A DNA stretch of 46,360 bases from Ophiothrix spiculata. Its lineage: Eukaryota; Echinodermata; Ophiuroidea; Amphilepidida; Ophiotrichidae. Position 1 is the first letter of the stretch, and each line of letters starts with the position of its first letter. The notes beneath the pieces were generated by a model that saw only the letters and a list, made by a program, of their open reading frames with translations, was not told where the DNA came from and made no database searches. The stretch lies in assembly GCA_000969725.1 (NCBI GenBank), contig JXSR01S062635.1; one strand, written 5' to 3'. Below, in pieces: positions 33,987 through 45,159 of the stretch. The translations under genes were made by a program, and so were the position numbers.

Positions 33987-34100
33987 TAGCGAGCTGTTTT
34001 TTCGGACTAGCGAGCCTTTTTCAAGGTTATATTTTCCCTATTGAATAATGTTTCGGACTAGCGAGCCTTCGGACTAGCGAGTCGTCGGACTGGCGAGCGG
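33987..34100. mobile_element. Right end of a CGGACTAGCGAG foldback element
   Basis: Units CGGACTAGCGAGC are CpG-intact. Order and spacing match the right end of the element at 28050-28662, including the CCTTTTTCAAGNTT...TTGAATRATG spacer between units. The left part is hidden by the N gap. Confidence 0.85.
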
Positions 34101-34113
34101 ATCCCCACCCTTG

Positions 34114-34235
34114 TTCTGATTTCTAAAATTAAGATGGTCAGGTTTAGACAAACAAACAATATTTTTTAGGCCTTAACATATTCATTTGATTTTTCGAAGA
34201 GTATTCATTTGAATTCTCAATTCACCAAATGCATA
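34114..34235. repeat. 122-bp direct duplication, copy right of the gap
   Basis: Partner of 33815-33936. In both copies a CCCACC sits just before the start, but only here does the CGGACTAGCGAG element precede it. Confidence 0.9.
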
Positions 34236-34394
34236 CATTGCATCCGTGGTTTCATGTTTGTTTTGTGTTCTTTGAGCAAGCTACCTCATCCTAATTTTAT
34301 AAATTGCATAAATGTATTCACAATTGGACAATTTCCAGGGTCCATGTGTAAATCAAGTTTCTATAAGAAAGTTAACAAACCAGGTACCTGTGTA

Positions 34395-34510
34395 CCGGGG
34401 AGGGGCACTCTAGCTAAACTTGTTATAATAAAATGCTAGAAGTGTTACCTGGCTACCCAGGGGGAAAAGTGCTCTAGCTAAACTTGTTATGAAAATGCTA
34501 GAAAGGGTAC
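34395..34510. repeat. Two-copy tandem repeat, period about 62 bp
   Basis: CTCTAGCTAAACTTGTTAT followed by AAAATGCTAGAA occurs at about 34406 and 34471. Confidence 0.85.
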
Positions 34511-34837
34511 TTTTTCACTCGGCGATAGGGTCCGGGTGGACCGCATTTAGGGTATAGCAATTTATGTAATTTTGGAAAAAAGTGTATATTTTTTAGCAGT
34601 CGCTAGTTGTGTTTTATTGAATTTCAATGGGTTTATCACTCACTATTTTGGTGACTTTTGGGACTTTTTTGCTCTAATCTGATGAATAACCATATAAAGT
34701 TCTAGGATCCAAATGCATATTGTTAGGTAAGTGAAAAGGTAGCCTTGATGAATGCATATCTGTAATAAGGGTTCTACAAAAGGATTTGAGATATCCATGT
34801 TTAGGAAGTGTTCTGAAAAGGCTTGCTTGATGATGAT
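34511..34837. other. No gene seen
   Basis: Non-coding DNA. Confidence 0.5.
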
Positions 34838-35285
34838 TTAGGTATTCAAACACGCTACAGAGTTGTTCATCACAAATCGGCATCGGATACAGAGTTGTCG
34901 ATTTGTGTTGAACAACTTTGTAGCATGTTTGAATACCTTTAAACAAGGAAAATCTTTCTAAAATCATTTAAAATTATAAATCATTCAATTTTAAATGTAT
35001 TCATTTTAAAGTATTTAGCTGGATCTGAAGCAAAATGCTACTTTTCGAATATTTGTTGCTTTGCTATTTTCAAATGTTCCCAAACACCTGGCTTTGCATG
35101 TACTCAATTCCCGAAGCGCGATGAACAGTGCTCCGTCATTTGCGTACTGCATTAACATACTTACGTGAACGCTATGCGATGCGTAATGTGCTAATTTGAA
35201 TATCAACTGTGGGTTCATCACAAATCAACAACAGTACGCTTCTGTATAAAGAGATATGGTGTAAATTCTGTGATATTATTGAAAA
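34838..35285. mobile_element. Hairpin-plus-tail repeat, copy B (shortened hairpin)
   Basis: It begins TTAGGTATTCAAACACGCTA, but the hairpin is only about 110 bp. The inner CpG-rich part seen in the 43.3-kb copy is missing, probably by internal deletion across the palindrome. The tail (about 35015-35262) is complete, with GCAAAATGCTAC, GATGAACAGTGCTCCGTCAT and GAGATATGGTG. It ends about 120 bp before the acceptor of the coding exon. Confidence 0.85.
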
Positions 35286-35383
35286 CATGTGAAAGTATTG
35301 GCTCCCCCTGGCTAGCAACAAATGATGAATAAAACACTTGTATAATTGTTCTTTGATCTTATTTTCTGTACTTTTTATTATAG

Positions 35384-35488
35384 ATTTTTGATAAAAAGAG
35401 AACTGAGAAATAAAAACCAGACTCAAATCTTGTGGACGAGTGGATGTGAATATATTACGATTGGTCGGAGGAGGGTCGTTGCGGCATC
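35384..35488 (+). promoter_or_regulatory. Probable 5' untranslated part of the coding exon
   Basis: A pyrimidine-rich run ending TACTTTTTATTATAG (to 35383) is a good acceptor, so 35384-35609 can be read as one internal exon of 226 nt. An in-frame TGA at 35447-35449 shows that coding begins at the ATG at 35489. CpG becomes frequent after about 35430 (GGACGAG, TACGATTGGTCGG, GTCGTTGCGG), so an alternative is that transcription starts here rather than being spliced in. ATTGG at 35459-35463 could be a CCAAT-type box in that case. Confidence 0.45.
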
Positions 35489-35609
35489 ATGGTGTTTTTA
35501 CGCGTGAGAGTTCTGCAGGTTGATTTAGATGATGTAGATCCATCAACGGGAAATGAGAAGTCGGAACCATACTGTGCTGTGAATGTCTTGGAAACAGTAA
35601 CTTTGCCAA
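35489..35609 (+). CDS. First coding exon of a novel-type (delta/theta-like) protein kinase C (partial)
   Basis: The exon encodes 40 residues plus one base. Residues 3-5 are FLR, 9-17 are LQVDLDDVD and 27-31 are PYCAV. Novel protein kinases C of the delta/theta group start with a short M-x-(x)-FLR strand and carry an (N/E)P(F/Y)CAV motif about 25 residues later, at the start of their C2-like domain. Strand order and spacing fit that pattern. In those kinases the domain is calcium-independent and mediates protein or phosphotyrosine binding, with C1 domains and the kinase domain following. None of those later parts is in this window. The start is supported by an upstream in-frame stop at 35447 and a good Kozak context (A at -3, G at +4). 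The exon ends CCAA/GTAAGT, phase 1, and reading past it meets TAA at once. A C2-domain protein other than PKC is the main alternative. Confidence 0.65.
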
Positions 35610-36338
35610 GTAAGTAAAGCAGTTTGAAGGTGGTTGGTTTCGCAGTGTCTGCCGCACAACAAGCATGGCGTCAAGAATTTAAGTGTACAATCTTGACCAT
35701 GGCATGCTTGGAAAATGTTATAGCAAGACAAATTTGTTTTTGTAGTACAAGCAACCAAATGCTATATTTTGTATCCAAACCCATCCATTATTGGTCATTT
35801 GATTCCAGACATATAGCAATTTTTTTAAGATATTGAAAAATAAAATAATTTTCTTGCTTTATTGCCCTGTAATCATTTCTAAAAAAGACATGGTACTATT
35901 GCAATGATTTTATCAACAATAAGTTTTTGTCACTTTGCTGATATCAGCCTTAAGTGTTATTTTTACATTTGCTTTAATTGTTCATGTATTTATATAACCC
36001 CATCACTGTCACTTTATGTAGTATCACATTCATCTCAAAGGAACAATTTTACATGTACTCTTCACATTTAATTATCGAGCGGGGTTCAGTGCACTGACAC
36101 CCTCTTGGTATTTTCTTGTTGGTTGTATATTGTTTTAACCAAGAATCACACTTCCCCTTTCCATCTCCGGGACTCAATTGGTCTGCTGTCTTCAGCTGAT
36201 GTTCATGTTGCTGCATCTATTGAGCAGGATGTGTGATATTTCATAATTGTCTTTGTACTATTGTTTCGTTTAGTATAAGCACAACGTCTTTATGGTATGT
36301 GCCTTTGATGTAAAAGCGTTTGTTCAAATAATGAATAG
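35610..36338 (+). other. Start of first coding intron; no exon seen
   Basis: It begins with the donor GTAAGT. No open segment with acceptor and donor resembling the next part of a C2-like domain was found between here and the window end. Confidence 0.55.
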
Positions 36339-36402
36339 ATAAATAAATAAACGAACGAATGAGCGAGCGAGTGAACGAGCGAGCAAGCAAGCAAGCAAGC
36401 AA
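36339..36402. repeat. Simple repeat (AAAT / GAGC / AAGC tetranucleotides)
   Basis: ATAAATAAATAAACGAACGA passes into GCGAGCGAG and AAGCAAGCAAGC units. The 110-codon minus-strand open frame over it is a repeat artefact with Arg/Ser/Leu/Phe runs. Confidence 0.9.
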
Positions 36403-37124
36403 AATAAATAAATTCAAGATAAATATTGCCGTCATTCCCTTGATCATTTCTCTTATCATGATATAAGACTTGAGTGGAATGAGGATATGACTTGCAAAGA
36501 CATGCTTGGATATTTTTAGCTTGAGAAAAATTAGAAAAGATGAATAATGAATATTTTTATCATAAATTACCATATTCTAGGATGACATTTTTAGCTTTGA
36601 TGCATGGAGTTTTTGTTCTTTTATGATGAAATATACATGGGCTTCTCCCATGTAGTTAGATAAGAGTCGCATCGTAGTTATGTTTTAAAAAAAAATCAAG
36701 AATTAGAATGTTTCACAGAAAGCTAGAGGTTGTTTGCAATGGTTGAAAAAAAAAGTTGAAACCAATTTTTATTTCTTTTAATACTTTCAGGAATGTCATT
36801 AAAGAGTCAACAGTGTTTCAACAACTACAACCCGAGATTTCATATTGATAATAAACAGAACTTTCTTACTTCTTAACTCTGAATTTCAAACGTTAGCCTT
36901 TTTCCGTTACATTGTTCAAGTATGCCGTATCCACTCATCCAATTCATGATTTTCAGAATGTACACCGTCTTTACTGTTCAGTAATAACATACAGTCATAT
37001 TAACATGGGTTAACTCTAACAGAACCAAATCTCACTTTAGAAAATCACGAAAATGCGCGAAGTCCAGATACGTCACAGACAGGGGATTATATGCAGGGAC
37101 CAAATCGCTGCCCAGGCAGCATCT
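36403..37124. other. No gene seen (intronic)
   Basis: AT-rich DNA; only short closed frames. Confidence 0.5.
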
Positions 37125-37203
37125 CAGTATAGTGGCTTGCTATGGGTATCACTCGCTTGGGAAATTGAAGGTCCCTGGTTCGAATCATGGTGAAAACACA
37201 CAT
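37125..37203 (+). pseudogene. tRNA-like remnant or SINE head
   Basis: It has a weak A box (TGGCTTGCTATGGG) and a clear B box (GGTTCGAATCA), followed by TGGTGAAAACACACA, similar to the sequence after the B box of 21260-21345. No acceptor pairing is visible. It is the same orientation as the coding exon and within its intron. Confidence 0.45.
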
Positions 37204-38099
37204 ATTTCACCACCCTTCCCTTTTTGAGAAGATAGGAAAGATTGGCTAGAAACGAGAAACATTAGATGATCAGTTAGGGTTAAATATTTTTATGTTTCAT
37301 TCATAGAGTATGATATCTGTCAAACATTGAAAGTGATGCTATCTATTAATTGAGATTGTCAGATGGCAAATAGTTGAATGGGATGTGGATATGGTATCTT
37401 TTATTTCTTTTTAAAGATCTGATAGCCTTGCATCAATTTGTAAGCTGCTTACACCTATAATATGGATTGTCTTGTGATTCTATATCCTAAAATTGATTTG
37501 AGTCTGTAAATAGAAATAAAGTCCCTCAAGATGGCTATAAAAGCCTCTGAGTCTTGTGATTTTGACCTACGATCAATTTGGCACAATCTTGCCTCACAGA
37601 ACTTTTAATAGAGTTGACCATTTTGTCCAGTGCATTGTGTACTATCTTTATTTTTAGATAAGGTCTTTAAATAAAAAGGAGATGCTTGTAATCATACCAG
37701 AATGGCAAAGGAATGGTAGAATTTCTTTAAAATGAGATTAATAAGCCTTTAGTGCAATATACTTTTACGTGGCCAAGTTAAATACATGTGATCAATCAGA
37801 TTCTACTTTTTCCAAGAATTTTATGATTTCAATTTTATTTCTAATTAAAAAAAAAATTGTGAGGCAAAAAGCATAGTTTGGACATTTGCTAACATCTTTC
37901 ATTTTGTCAAAATATGATTTCATGAAAATAATAATACTAGTAAATAGTGGACATTTGTTGCACCATGGTATCCGGCAGAAGATGCTCATGCTGACCATTA
38001 TTATTATGCCGTTGTTAGGAAAGCATCACAGTAAAATAGCAATTTTAGTTCAGGCCAGTTGATATTTGTATATTATCTGACCCTACTAGGTACAACTTA
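37204..38099. other. No gene seen (intronic)
   Basis: Non-coding AT-rich DNA. Confidence 0.5.
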
Positions 38100-40480
38100 T
38101 AGGAAGAACCTTGACCTTTTATCCTACAATATACGTCCTGATATGACTCACCTTGATGGATTTTCAAGCATTCTTTGATGACTCAACGTATATCTCATAT
38201 TTAACATCACTGTTCTTATCTAATGATCTAAAGTATACAGGTATTTTTGAAATCAACACCTTGCCCAATTTCTAGTCGTATTACAAAACCTGCTGCAGTA
38301 TACTGCACACTTGATCTTCTCGGGTAGAAAAAATGAGTACTTATAATATCTTCCAACATTCCAAATCTATTCTCTAAAAAAAAACAATCACAAAAGTTTT
38401 AACTTTAACTATCCATTAGACCAAAGGCAAAATCCGAGGGCAAAATACATGATTTTCAACATGAAGTTCATGAAAAAAAAAAAAAAAAAAGCATACGTTA
38501 ATTTATCCCAAATCAAATATTCACTTACACTAAAATGTTGGAAAAGATAGAATTAAATTGTTTTTTCAAAATTTGTATCCTTAGGATCTCACCATTTATT
38601 TTTTCAAAAAGCAGTACCATATGCAAATGTCTACAAAGCAAGAAAATAAAGGACTTGCTAATGTCTGAATGTCAAGATTCCCTTGTGAAAAGCACACTTC
38701 TCAAGTTACATTATGTACCAGCCGGTAACATTTATAATTTGCTTAATGCCTGTCTACCTGTATATTTTATATGCAACTCACCATAGAATTGAAAATATGT
38801 GACGCGTTACTTCAAAAACTACAGTTACTACAACTTTGCGGCAAACCTGATTCTGAGTGAAAAATGGTCAATATTTAGATATCATAAAAATGAGGTCCTT
38901 GAAGTTTAATATCTTGAGTTATTATATAAATTGAGTTGCTTGTGACCAAGTTGGATCCAGTTTTCACTGGCAATGTCACAGGGACTGTCACTTGAGTACC
39001 AAATATGACAAATTTGCACGACAAATATCAGTGCATTCTGATAATTTCCCCTGGTTAATTTAGTATCACCATCTTTGTAACAGTCTGTAGAGCATACTAT
39101 GTGCCAAATGGTGCCAATCGGGCAAGTAAAATTGCTGTTTGGAATGGTTCCTTTGAAAGCCAGCAATATCTTGAGTTTAGAACTGTCATTATTTTCAAAC
39201 AAGTGTATTTTTAAATCCTTCAATGTTATCATTCTTTGTTTTGTAAAGCTCATACCCAAATGTCTGATGTCTATAATTTTGGTATCTTTTTTAAAGATGA
39301 TTAAACAAGCTTTCCAGTCATACCAATAAATAATCTTGATTTTTGGACCCAATATGTACCTTTTGATGTAATGCGCCTCAATTATTACATATATGAATCA
39401 GGATTGTTTCTGACAAAAAATATTAACTGTAGATTATTGATGTAGACAGAAATATCTACTTTGTCGCAAGCATGATAAATTGATGCTGCAGAATTAGTTG
39501 TTTGCTTTATTACATCAATACCAGGCCCTACATGAAATTACGACACTGAAATCACACTGAAATTCAGTTTGAAAAAGAAAAGGATTTTTCAGTATGATTT
39601 CCAGTGTCATAATTTCATAACTTTAATTGAACAAAATATACCCTGATATGAATTGACTTCATGGATTGTTAGAATTTCATTGCAAATTACTCCCAAACTT
39701 CACAGATTGGAAAAAAATGTTATGCATTTTCAGTCCAATTGCTTCAACTTTTCTTTTTGTAACCAAAACATTACTCACACCTTTCCCATTTTTATTGAAA
39801 ATTTCAGAACTATAACTTATGTGCAAATGTGTTTTGGTAAACTGTAACCATAAAGTAATTCATAGAGCCAAAAGTTCAAAGTAAAATATGTCAAAAAACA
39901 AAATTAACTCAAAAATCAAAATAGTTGATTTGATTTAACTTTTACTTTTTTTGAGAGTTTGACCAACATTCTCTAAAGCCATGATCCCAAATCAAAGAAA
40001 GATTTATTGACACTAAAATGTTGCAAAAGAAGTATTCTTACAATCCAACTAAAACCCAACTTTTTTCAAAAAGCAGTATAATATTCAAGTGGCTCATACT
40101 AGTTAAATGAAAAAATAAAGAACTTGCTAATGTCTGAATGGCAAGATTCCCTTGTGAAAAGCACACTTCTCAAGATACATTATGTACTAGACAGTAACAT
40201 TTATAATTGGCTTAATGTCTAGCTGTATATTTTATATGCGACTCACCGAAGGATTTGATTATTATATCTATAAATCAGGATTGCTCCTGACAAAAAAATT
40301 ACAAGCTAAATTAAAGATAACAGATGATGTCGGCAGAAATAACTATTATGTCGCAAGCATAATAATGCACACATTGCTTGCTTTATAACAACTGTACAAT
40401 GCCCTACAATTAATATCCTGATATGACTAGACTTAATGGATTTTTAAAAATTACTCCAAATTTCTCACATTTTCAAAGCC
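38100..40480. repeat. Old, degenerate local duplication
   Basis: 38527-38785 and 40009-40248 share ACACTAAAATGTTG, TTGCTAATGTCTGAATG, CAAGATTCCCTTGTGAAAAG and CTCACC ends. A second block (ATCAGGATTGYTYCTGACAAAA ... TCGCAAGCAT) is at about 39397 and 40276. A third (YCCTGATATGAN) is at 38137, 39640 and 40420. The copies are colinear and have a period of about 0.8-1.5 kb. A 148-codon minus-strand open stretch (38906-39352) in the non-duplicated middle has no recognisable domain and no clear splice pair, so it is not called. Poly-A occurs at about 38474-38490. Confidence 0.7.
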
Positions 40481-43324
40481 ATGTCATTAATCCATTAATT
40501 CCAAACTATTTGAGATTTTGGTAATCAAAATATCTATCATATCTTTTTCATGTCCTGTGCAAAATGTTTTCCCGAGACATTTTCCATTTTGGAGATTGGA
40601 CTTTAAAAAATATTTTATGCTTAAAAATATAGCTCAATAAGAAAATGGACAAATTATAAAGCAACCACAGTGTGCCACTTGCTCATTCTAACGTCTGCTT
40701 GTGAAACACATTCTGCAAAATGAAATAACAACTTGATACTAAGAAGACGAGTCAATCGTTGACTTCTAAATAGGTCTCAACTGATCACAGCAACCTTTAC
40801 TTTTGTTCATCCAATTTGCCTTAGAGCTATGTCTGAACAAGAGAAATGCTCATGTTTATTCATATAAGTTATACAACTATGCTTCTAAAACAATCAAAGA
40901 TATGGAAATTCAAGAAAATCCATAATCAGCCAAATGCTTTTACAGAAACTACTTTTATAATGGAACATTTATTGAAAAGAGCAAGTAAATGAGTTTAATG
41001 ATTTGAATATAAGAGAAAAGGTAAAAATAACATAATGAAAATGGCAAGTAGATAATGAATATTCTAAAACATACTTATTACTTGGTACAACTTAGATTTT
41101 CGAAGGGATTTCCCTAAATGTTCATTTCCTAAGTGGATATACCATTTCAATGCTTAATACCTTCCAACAAATTCATTATGCTTACTTTTTCTGATATGAC
41201 CATTAGTTGAATTAAATTCAGAATTGCGAATTTAATTCCATTTTTCTGTGCAAAACAAGTTTTTGACAAAATACACTTGAAAATGTGTTTACAATAAACA
41301 AAACAATTGGTATGAAATGTCTTGGCTAAGGATATCCATAGTGTGTTGGTTGTAGCATAAATTCACAACCTGCTGATTTTGAGTCCTAGCTCACTGTTAA
41401 ATACTACACTACAATGTAAAATTTACATGTAAAACATCTTTAAATTTAGAAGTGATTTGATGTTATTTGAAATGACAAAATATTGCCTTGGAGCTGCAAG
41501 ACATGTTGTTGTCAATAGTTAAATCCTTCTGTAATAAAGATTCATGAATTCCTCACTCTCAGACATTGCTTGAAGGGAAAATGGCACACGCATTGCTCAC
41601 TTTGGTGGAACAAAACCAGAATGATGACTTATGACATATCAACTATTAGAGTATCATCATCAGTTTACTCTAAGTAGTACTACAAGGCTTACAAATATCC
41701 ACTATAACAAAAAGTCGGCAAGTATTAAAAATATAGGGTTGGAGGGTTAATTTTAGTAACCATACTTTTGTTTCCCCTTTTTCATGACCATTTGGCTTTG
41801 ATTCCAAATCAAGCAAAAATTGTATTTTACACTACTTTTTAAATGCTTTTTGTTGCTTTGTAATTCAAATGTAATAAACAGCATACAGAAAAATTACTTA
41901 ATTTAGTGACAAAAATACAATGTGACAGGTATTAACTATAGACGTAAAGTCATATTTGGATGAATTTCCCAGAATATGGGTCTGAACAATTCACATGGCT
42001 AATGGCATAATTTGAATTTGCCGCACAAAGTGTATTCATTTGCCAAAGAATGGTTTTATAATTGCTGTGAGCTGTATGGTTTGGACTTGATGTTAATTGT
42101 TATACTAACCCTTAACTGTTATGTAATCACTTTTTCAGTGAATAAAAACAGAATTAATTTGGTTCTTGATCAATAATTATGCAAAAATATCGTCTTGGAT
42201 ATGTTCTATTGCAAGTAATCAGATGTCAGAACACGACGATTTGAAATCCCAATATATCTATTGATCTTATTCAACAGTTTATAGATAGGCGAGGTCACGC
42301 CAATTATATAGCACCAACACATCAGAGCACATGTACTCAACATGTATACTTGAACACTCAACGGTAGAACCCATAAAAAATGACCAACAATTATGTTGTA
42401 TACAGGACTTGTACAGCTTGAATTAGAAAAACCATTGTTTTCAACCTATTTAGCTGGTTATTAATGTTATCTACAGACTATTACCTATCTTATAAGCAGA
42501 TCAAATCCCGAATTAAAAGACTAGAAAAGGCAAATTAAAGTGGATTTTCGTACATTTTTTACTAGACATCTGTGGTATTTTTGGCATGGTGTAAAACGCC
42601 AGTCAAACGCCTCTAAAAATCATTATTTTCAGCATATTCGATCACGTTAATTTACATTTTTTCTGCTTATAATATTTTTCATCGTCTCAAAATGATTATT
42701 TGACTAAGTTTATAAAGCATTGACTGAAAGTTTTCCTAATCTTGTAAAAATAAATGTATCATTGTTTATTCTATGGGTTTGCATTGCACATTTAGAGTAC
42801 GGTAATGATGACATCATAATAGGGGCGCGGCAGAGGTGTAACCAATCACATGGCTAACAGTCATTATAATTAGATCAATATCGACGGGGTAATTGAAACT
42901 GTTTTGTTGCTATTGGAACAATGCGCTTCAAATGGTTGTGAGAAATCCACCTGATTTTTTGCCATTATATTGAGAAAAACAAATATATAATTAACAAAAC
43001 CTGCCTCTGCCTCACACTAAATGTCAGAAATTCACCTGGTTGTATGCCATTTTATCGAGACAAACAAATATGATTGGGCTAAATCCATGCAATTTTAAGG
43101 CTGATCCATTTCCTCAGGAAAAACTCCCAGCTCTAATAGGACTAAATACAGTATTGTTACTTTGACAGATCCAGATTTTTACCTAGGATGTGTTTGTAAT
43201 ATCTTTTATAATGCTTAACAACACACAGCGGCGCATAATTATCCCAGTTGTTTTTATTAAAAAAAAAAACACCTTTGTAATTATACCACATGCAAGCACT
43301 TAATACTTAGAGATACAAGATGAT
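40481..43324. other. No gene seen (intronic)
   Basis: AT-rich DNA with faint further echoes of the 38-40 kb duplication (for example a CACTTGCTCATTCTAACGTC segment at about 40677). Nothing else was recognised. Confidence 0.5.
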
Positions 43325-43839
43325 TTAGGTATTCAAACACGCTACAGAGTTGTTCATCGCCAATCAACAACGATGTATCCATGCGTCCGCGTAGTTTTAT
43401 CACGCGAGGGTGGCTTTAGCCACCCGAGCATGATAAAAATACGCCGACGCATCGGATGCATCGTTGTTGATTGCCGATGAACAACTCTGTAGCGTGTTTA
43501 AATACCTTTCAACAACGAAAAATGTATGAATCAAATTCTAAATGTTTTCAATTTTAACAAATACTCATCTTCATAAAAATATTTAGCAGAATCTGAAGCA
43601 AAATGCTAGTTATTAAATGTTTGTTGCTTTGTCGTTTTTAACTGTTCCCAAACGCCAGTCCTTGCACGTACTCAAGTTGCGACGCGCGATAAACAGTGCG
43701 CCGACTTGGGTGTACTGCATAAACGCACCTGCTTGTACGCTGTGCCGTGCGTGACGCACTTATTTGAATATCAACTGTGGATTCATCACGAATCAATAAC
43801 GACGTGCTCCCGTATAAGAAGATACGATGAGTTGTTGAA
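43325..43839. mobile_element. Hairpin-plus-tail repeat, copy C (best-preserved hairpin)
   Basis: 43325-43510 is a near-perfect hairpin with about 90-nt arms and a loop of only a few bases. The left arm TTAGGTATTCAAACACGCTA ... CGAGGGTGGCTTT pairs with AGCCACCCGAGC ... GTAGCGTGTTTAAATACCTTT, with about ten mismatches. CpG is dense and intact (GCGTCCGCG, CACGCG, GCCGACGCATCGG), so this is the youngest of the three copies. The tail (about 43585-43839) has CGACGCGCGATAAACAGTGC and GAAGATACGATGAG. Open frames of 96 (-) and 64 (+) codons across the tail have no recognised domain and are not conserved as frames in the other copies. Confidence 0.9.
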
Positions 43840-44060
43840 TTCATTTCCTTCAATAGCATTACCCTTGGGTTATAACAATGGTCAGGGGTACCCCTATTAA
43901 AATCATTGCCTGCCCCAAACTTGATCAATTAAGTACATGTTCAATAACAGGACACAGTTTCACTCACTTTTGGCAATTGTGAGGGAAAAGTGTGTGACAA
44001 TGTGGTCATGCAGCAGACAACCACTTCTATTGAGCTGCCACGGGAGCTTGGAATGCATAA
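43840..44060. other. No gene seen
   Basis: Non-coding DNA between two palindromic elements. Confidence 0.5.
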
Positions 44061-44401
44061 GGCCTTGTATCCATTGGTTGTACCTATATGCCGTGTGCCC
44101 TTGTCTCGTTTCCCGTTGTTTGTAATCATACGGCGTAACACAAACAATAAACTTTGTTATGCTTAGTGATCATATCAGTGGCCTGAGTACGGCAGATATT
44201 CCTATTACCTAGTCTCACCAAGTATGAACATGTTGATTGTTGGTGCTGCCAGGTCATAGGAATCATCTGCCGTACATAGGCCACTGATATGATCACTAAG
44301 CATAACGAAGTTTATTGTCTGTGTTGCGCCGCACAATTACAAACAATAGAAAACGAGACAACGCACAAGGAATATGGGTACAGCCAATGGATACAAGGCC
44401 T
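44061..44401. mobile_element. 341-bp palindrome (foldback element)
   Basis: GGCCTTGTATCCATTGGTTG at the left pairs with CAGCCAATGGATACAAGGCC at the right. Pairing continues through TTATGCTTAGTGATCATATC / GATATGATCACTAAGCATAA and GTACGGCAGAT / ATCTGCCGTAC to a loop of about 38 bases (about 44213-44250). Immediately right (44402-44455) is a smaller nested set of GTGCAATGTGCATTGCAC palindromes. It is non-coding; the short open frames across it are mirror images of each other. Confidence 0.9.
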
Positions 44402-45159
44402 AATGTGCACAATGTGCAATGTGCATTGCACATCAATGTACATTAATGTGCATCCCAGGAGTGGAGATTGTGTCTCCACAATGATGTGTCAACTAGATGT
44501 AGATTCACGCTGCTAAATTCAATTGCACATATATGTTGCACCTATCCTACCAAGTCGCACTCGCATTGTGGGAGGCGCATGAATGATCAGTTGGATCTGT
44601 GTATGAATGTAGATATTCCAGGAATATACATGAATGTAGGGCCTACATGCTAATCTCCTATGGAGCTTGTCCCATTGTTGCCGTCCCCCATAAATATTTG
44701 GCTGTGCAACTACTTTTGACATGTTTCTAATTCTAAAATCATGGCCATGCCATATATCCAGTATAATGCAATGTATGGTGAAATTTATGGCACTAAGCTG
44801 GTGAGAAGGAAAAAAAAATTAAGGAATATTTGTTTGTCTCAAAAGTATCTCACATGAACATTTTAAGTACAGCCTGTAGTATGATTGATTATCTTGTTGT
44901 TTTGATCTTAATGACGCATCACAAACGTTTGTACTGAATTTCAACTTTTTCATGACAATGCATCACCACAACCAGGCAAATAAGCTCTATTGCAACAATT
45001 CAGAATTGCTAAAAAGAACAAAATGGTGGCTGTGCTGCAGGTTGCAGAACAAAGCAACATGTAGTGGAAAGCCAACTTAACTGATGAAAAGGTGAAATTA
45101 AATATCATAGATCTGCCAAATTGACAGATGAGATAATACAGTCACCCCAGGTCATTTAT
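44402..45159. other. No gene seen (intronic)
   Basis: It includes GTGCAATGTGCATTGCACAT short palindromes at the left edge. The remainder is unremarkable. Confidence 0.5.

Noticed and set aside
36241-36573. 110-codon minus-strand open frame
   Set aside because: It crosses a tetranucleotide repeat giving Arg/Ser/Leu/Phe periodicity; no domain or splice context.
38906-39352. 148-codon minus-strand open frame, the longest in the window
   Set aside because: No recognisable family, another frame is open on the opposite strand over the same DNA, and it sits inside a degenerate duplication. A protein search would be needed to revive it.
43638-44147. Several short open frames on both strands
   Set aside because: They coincide with the tail of a repeat and with a palindrome, and frames are not kept in the other copies.
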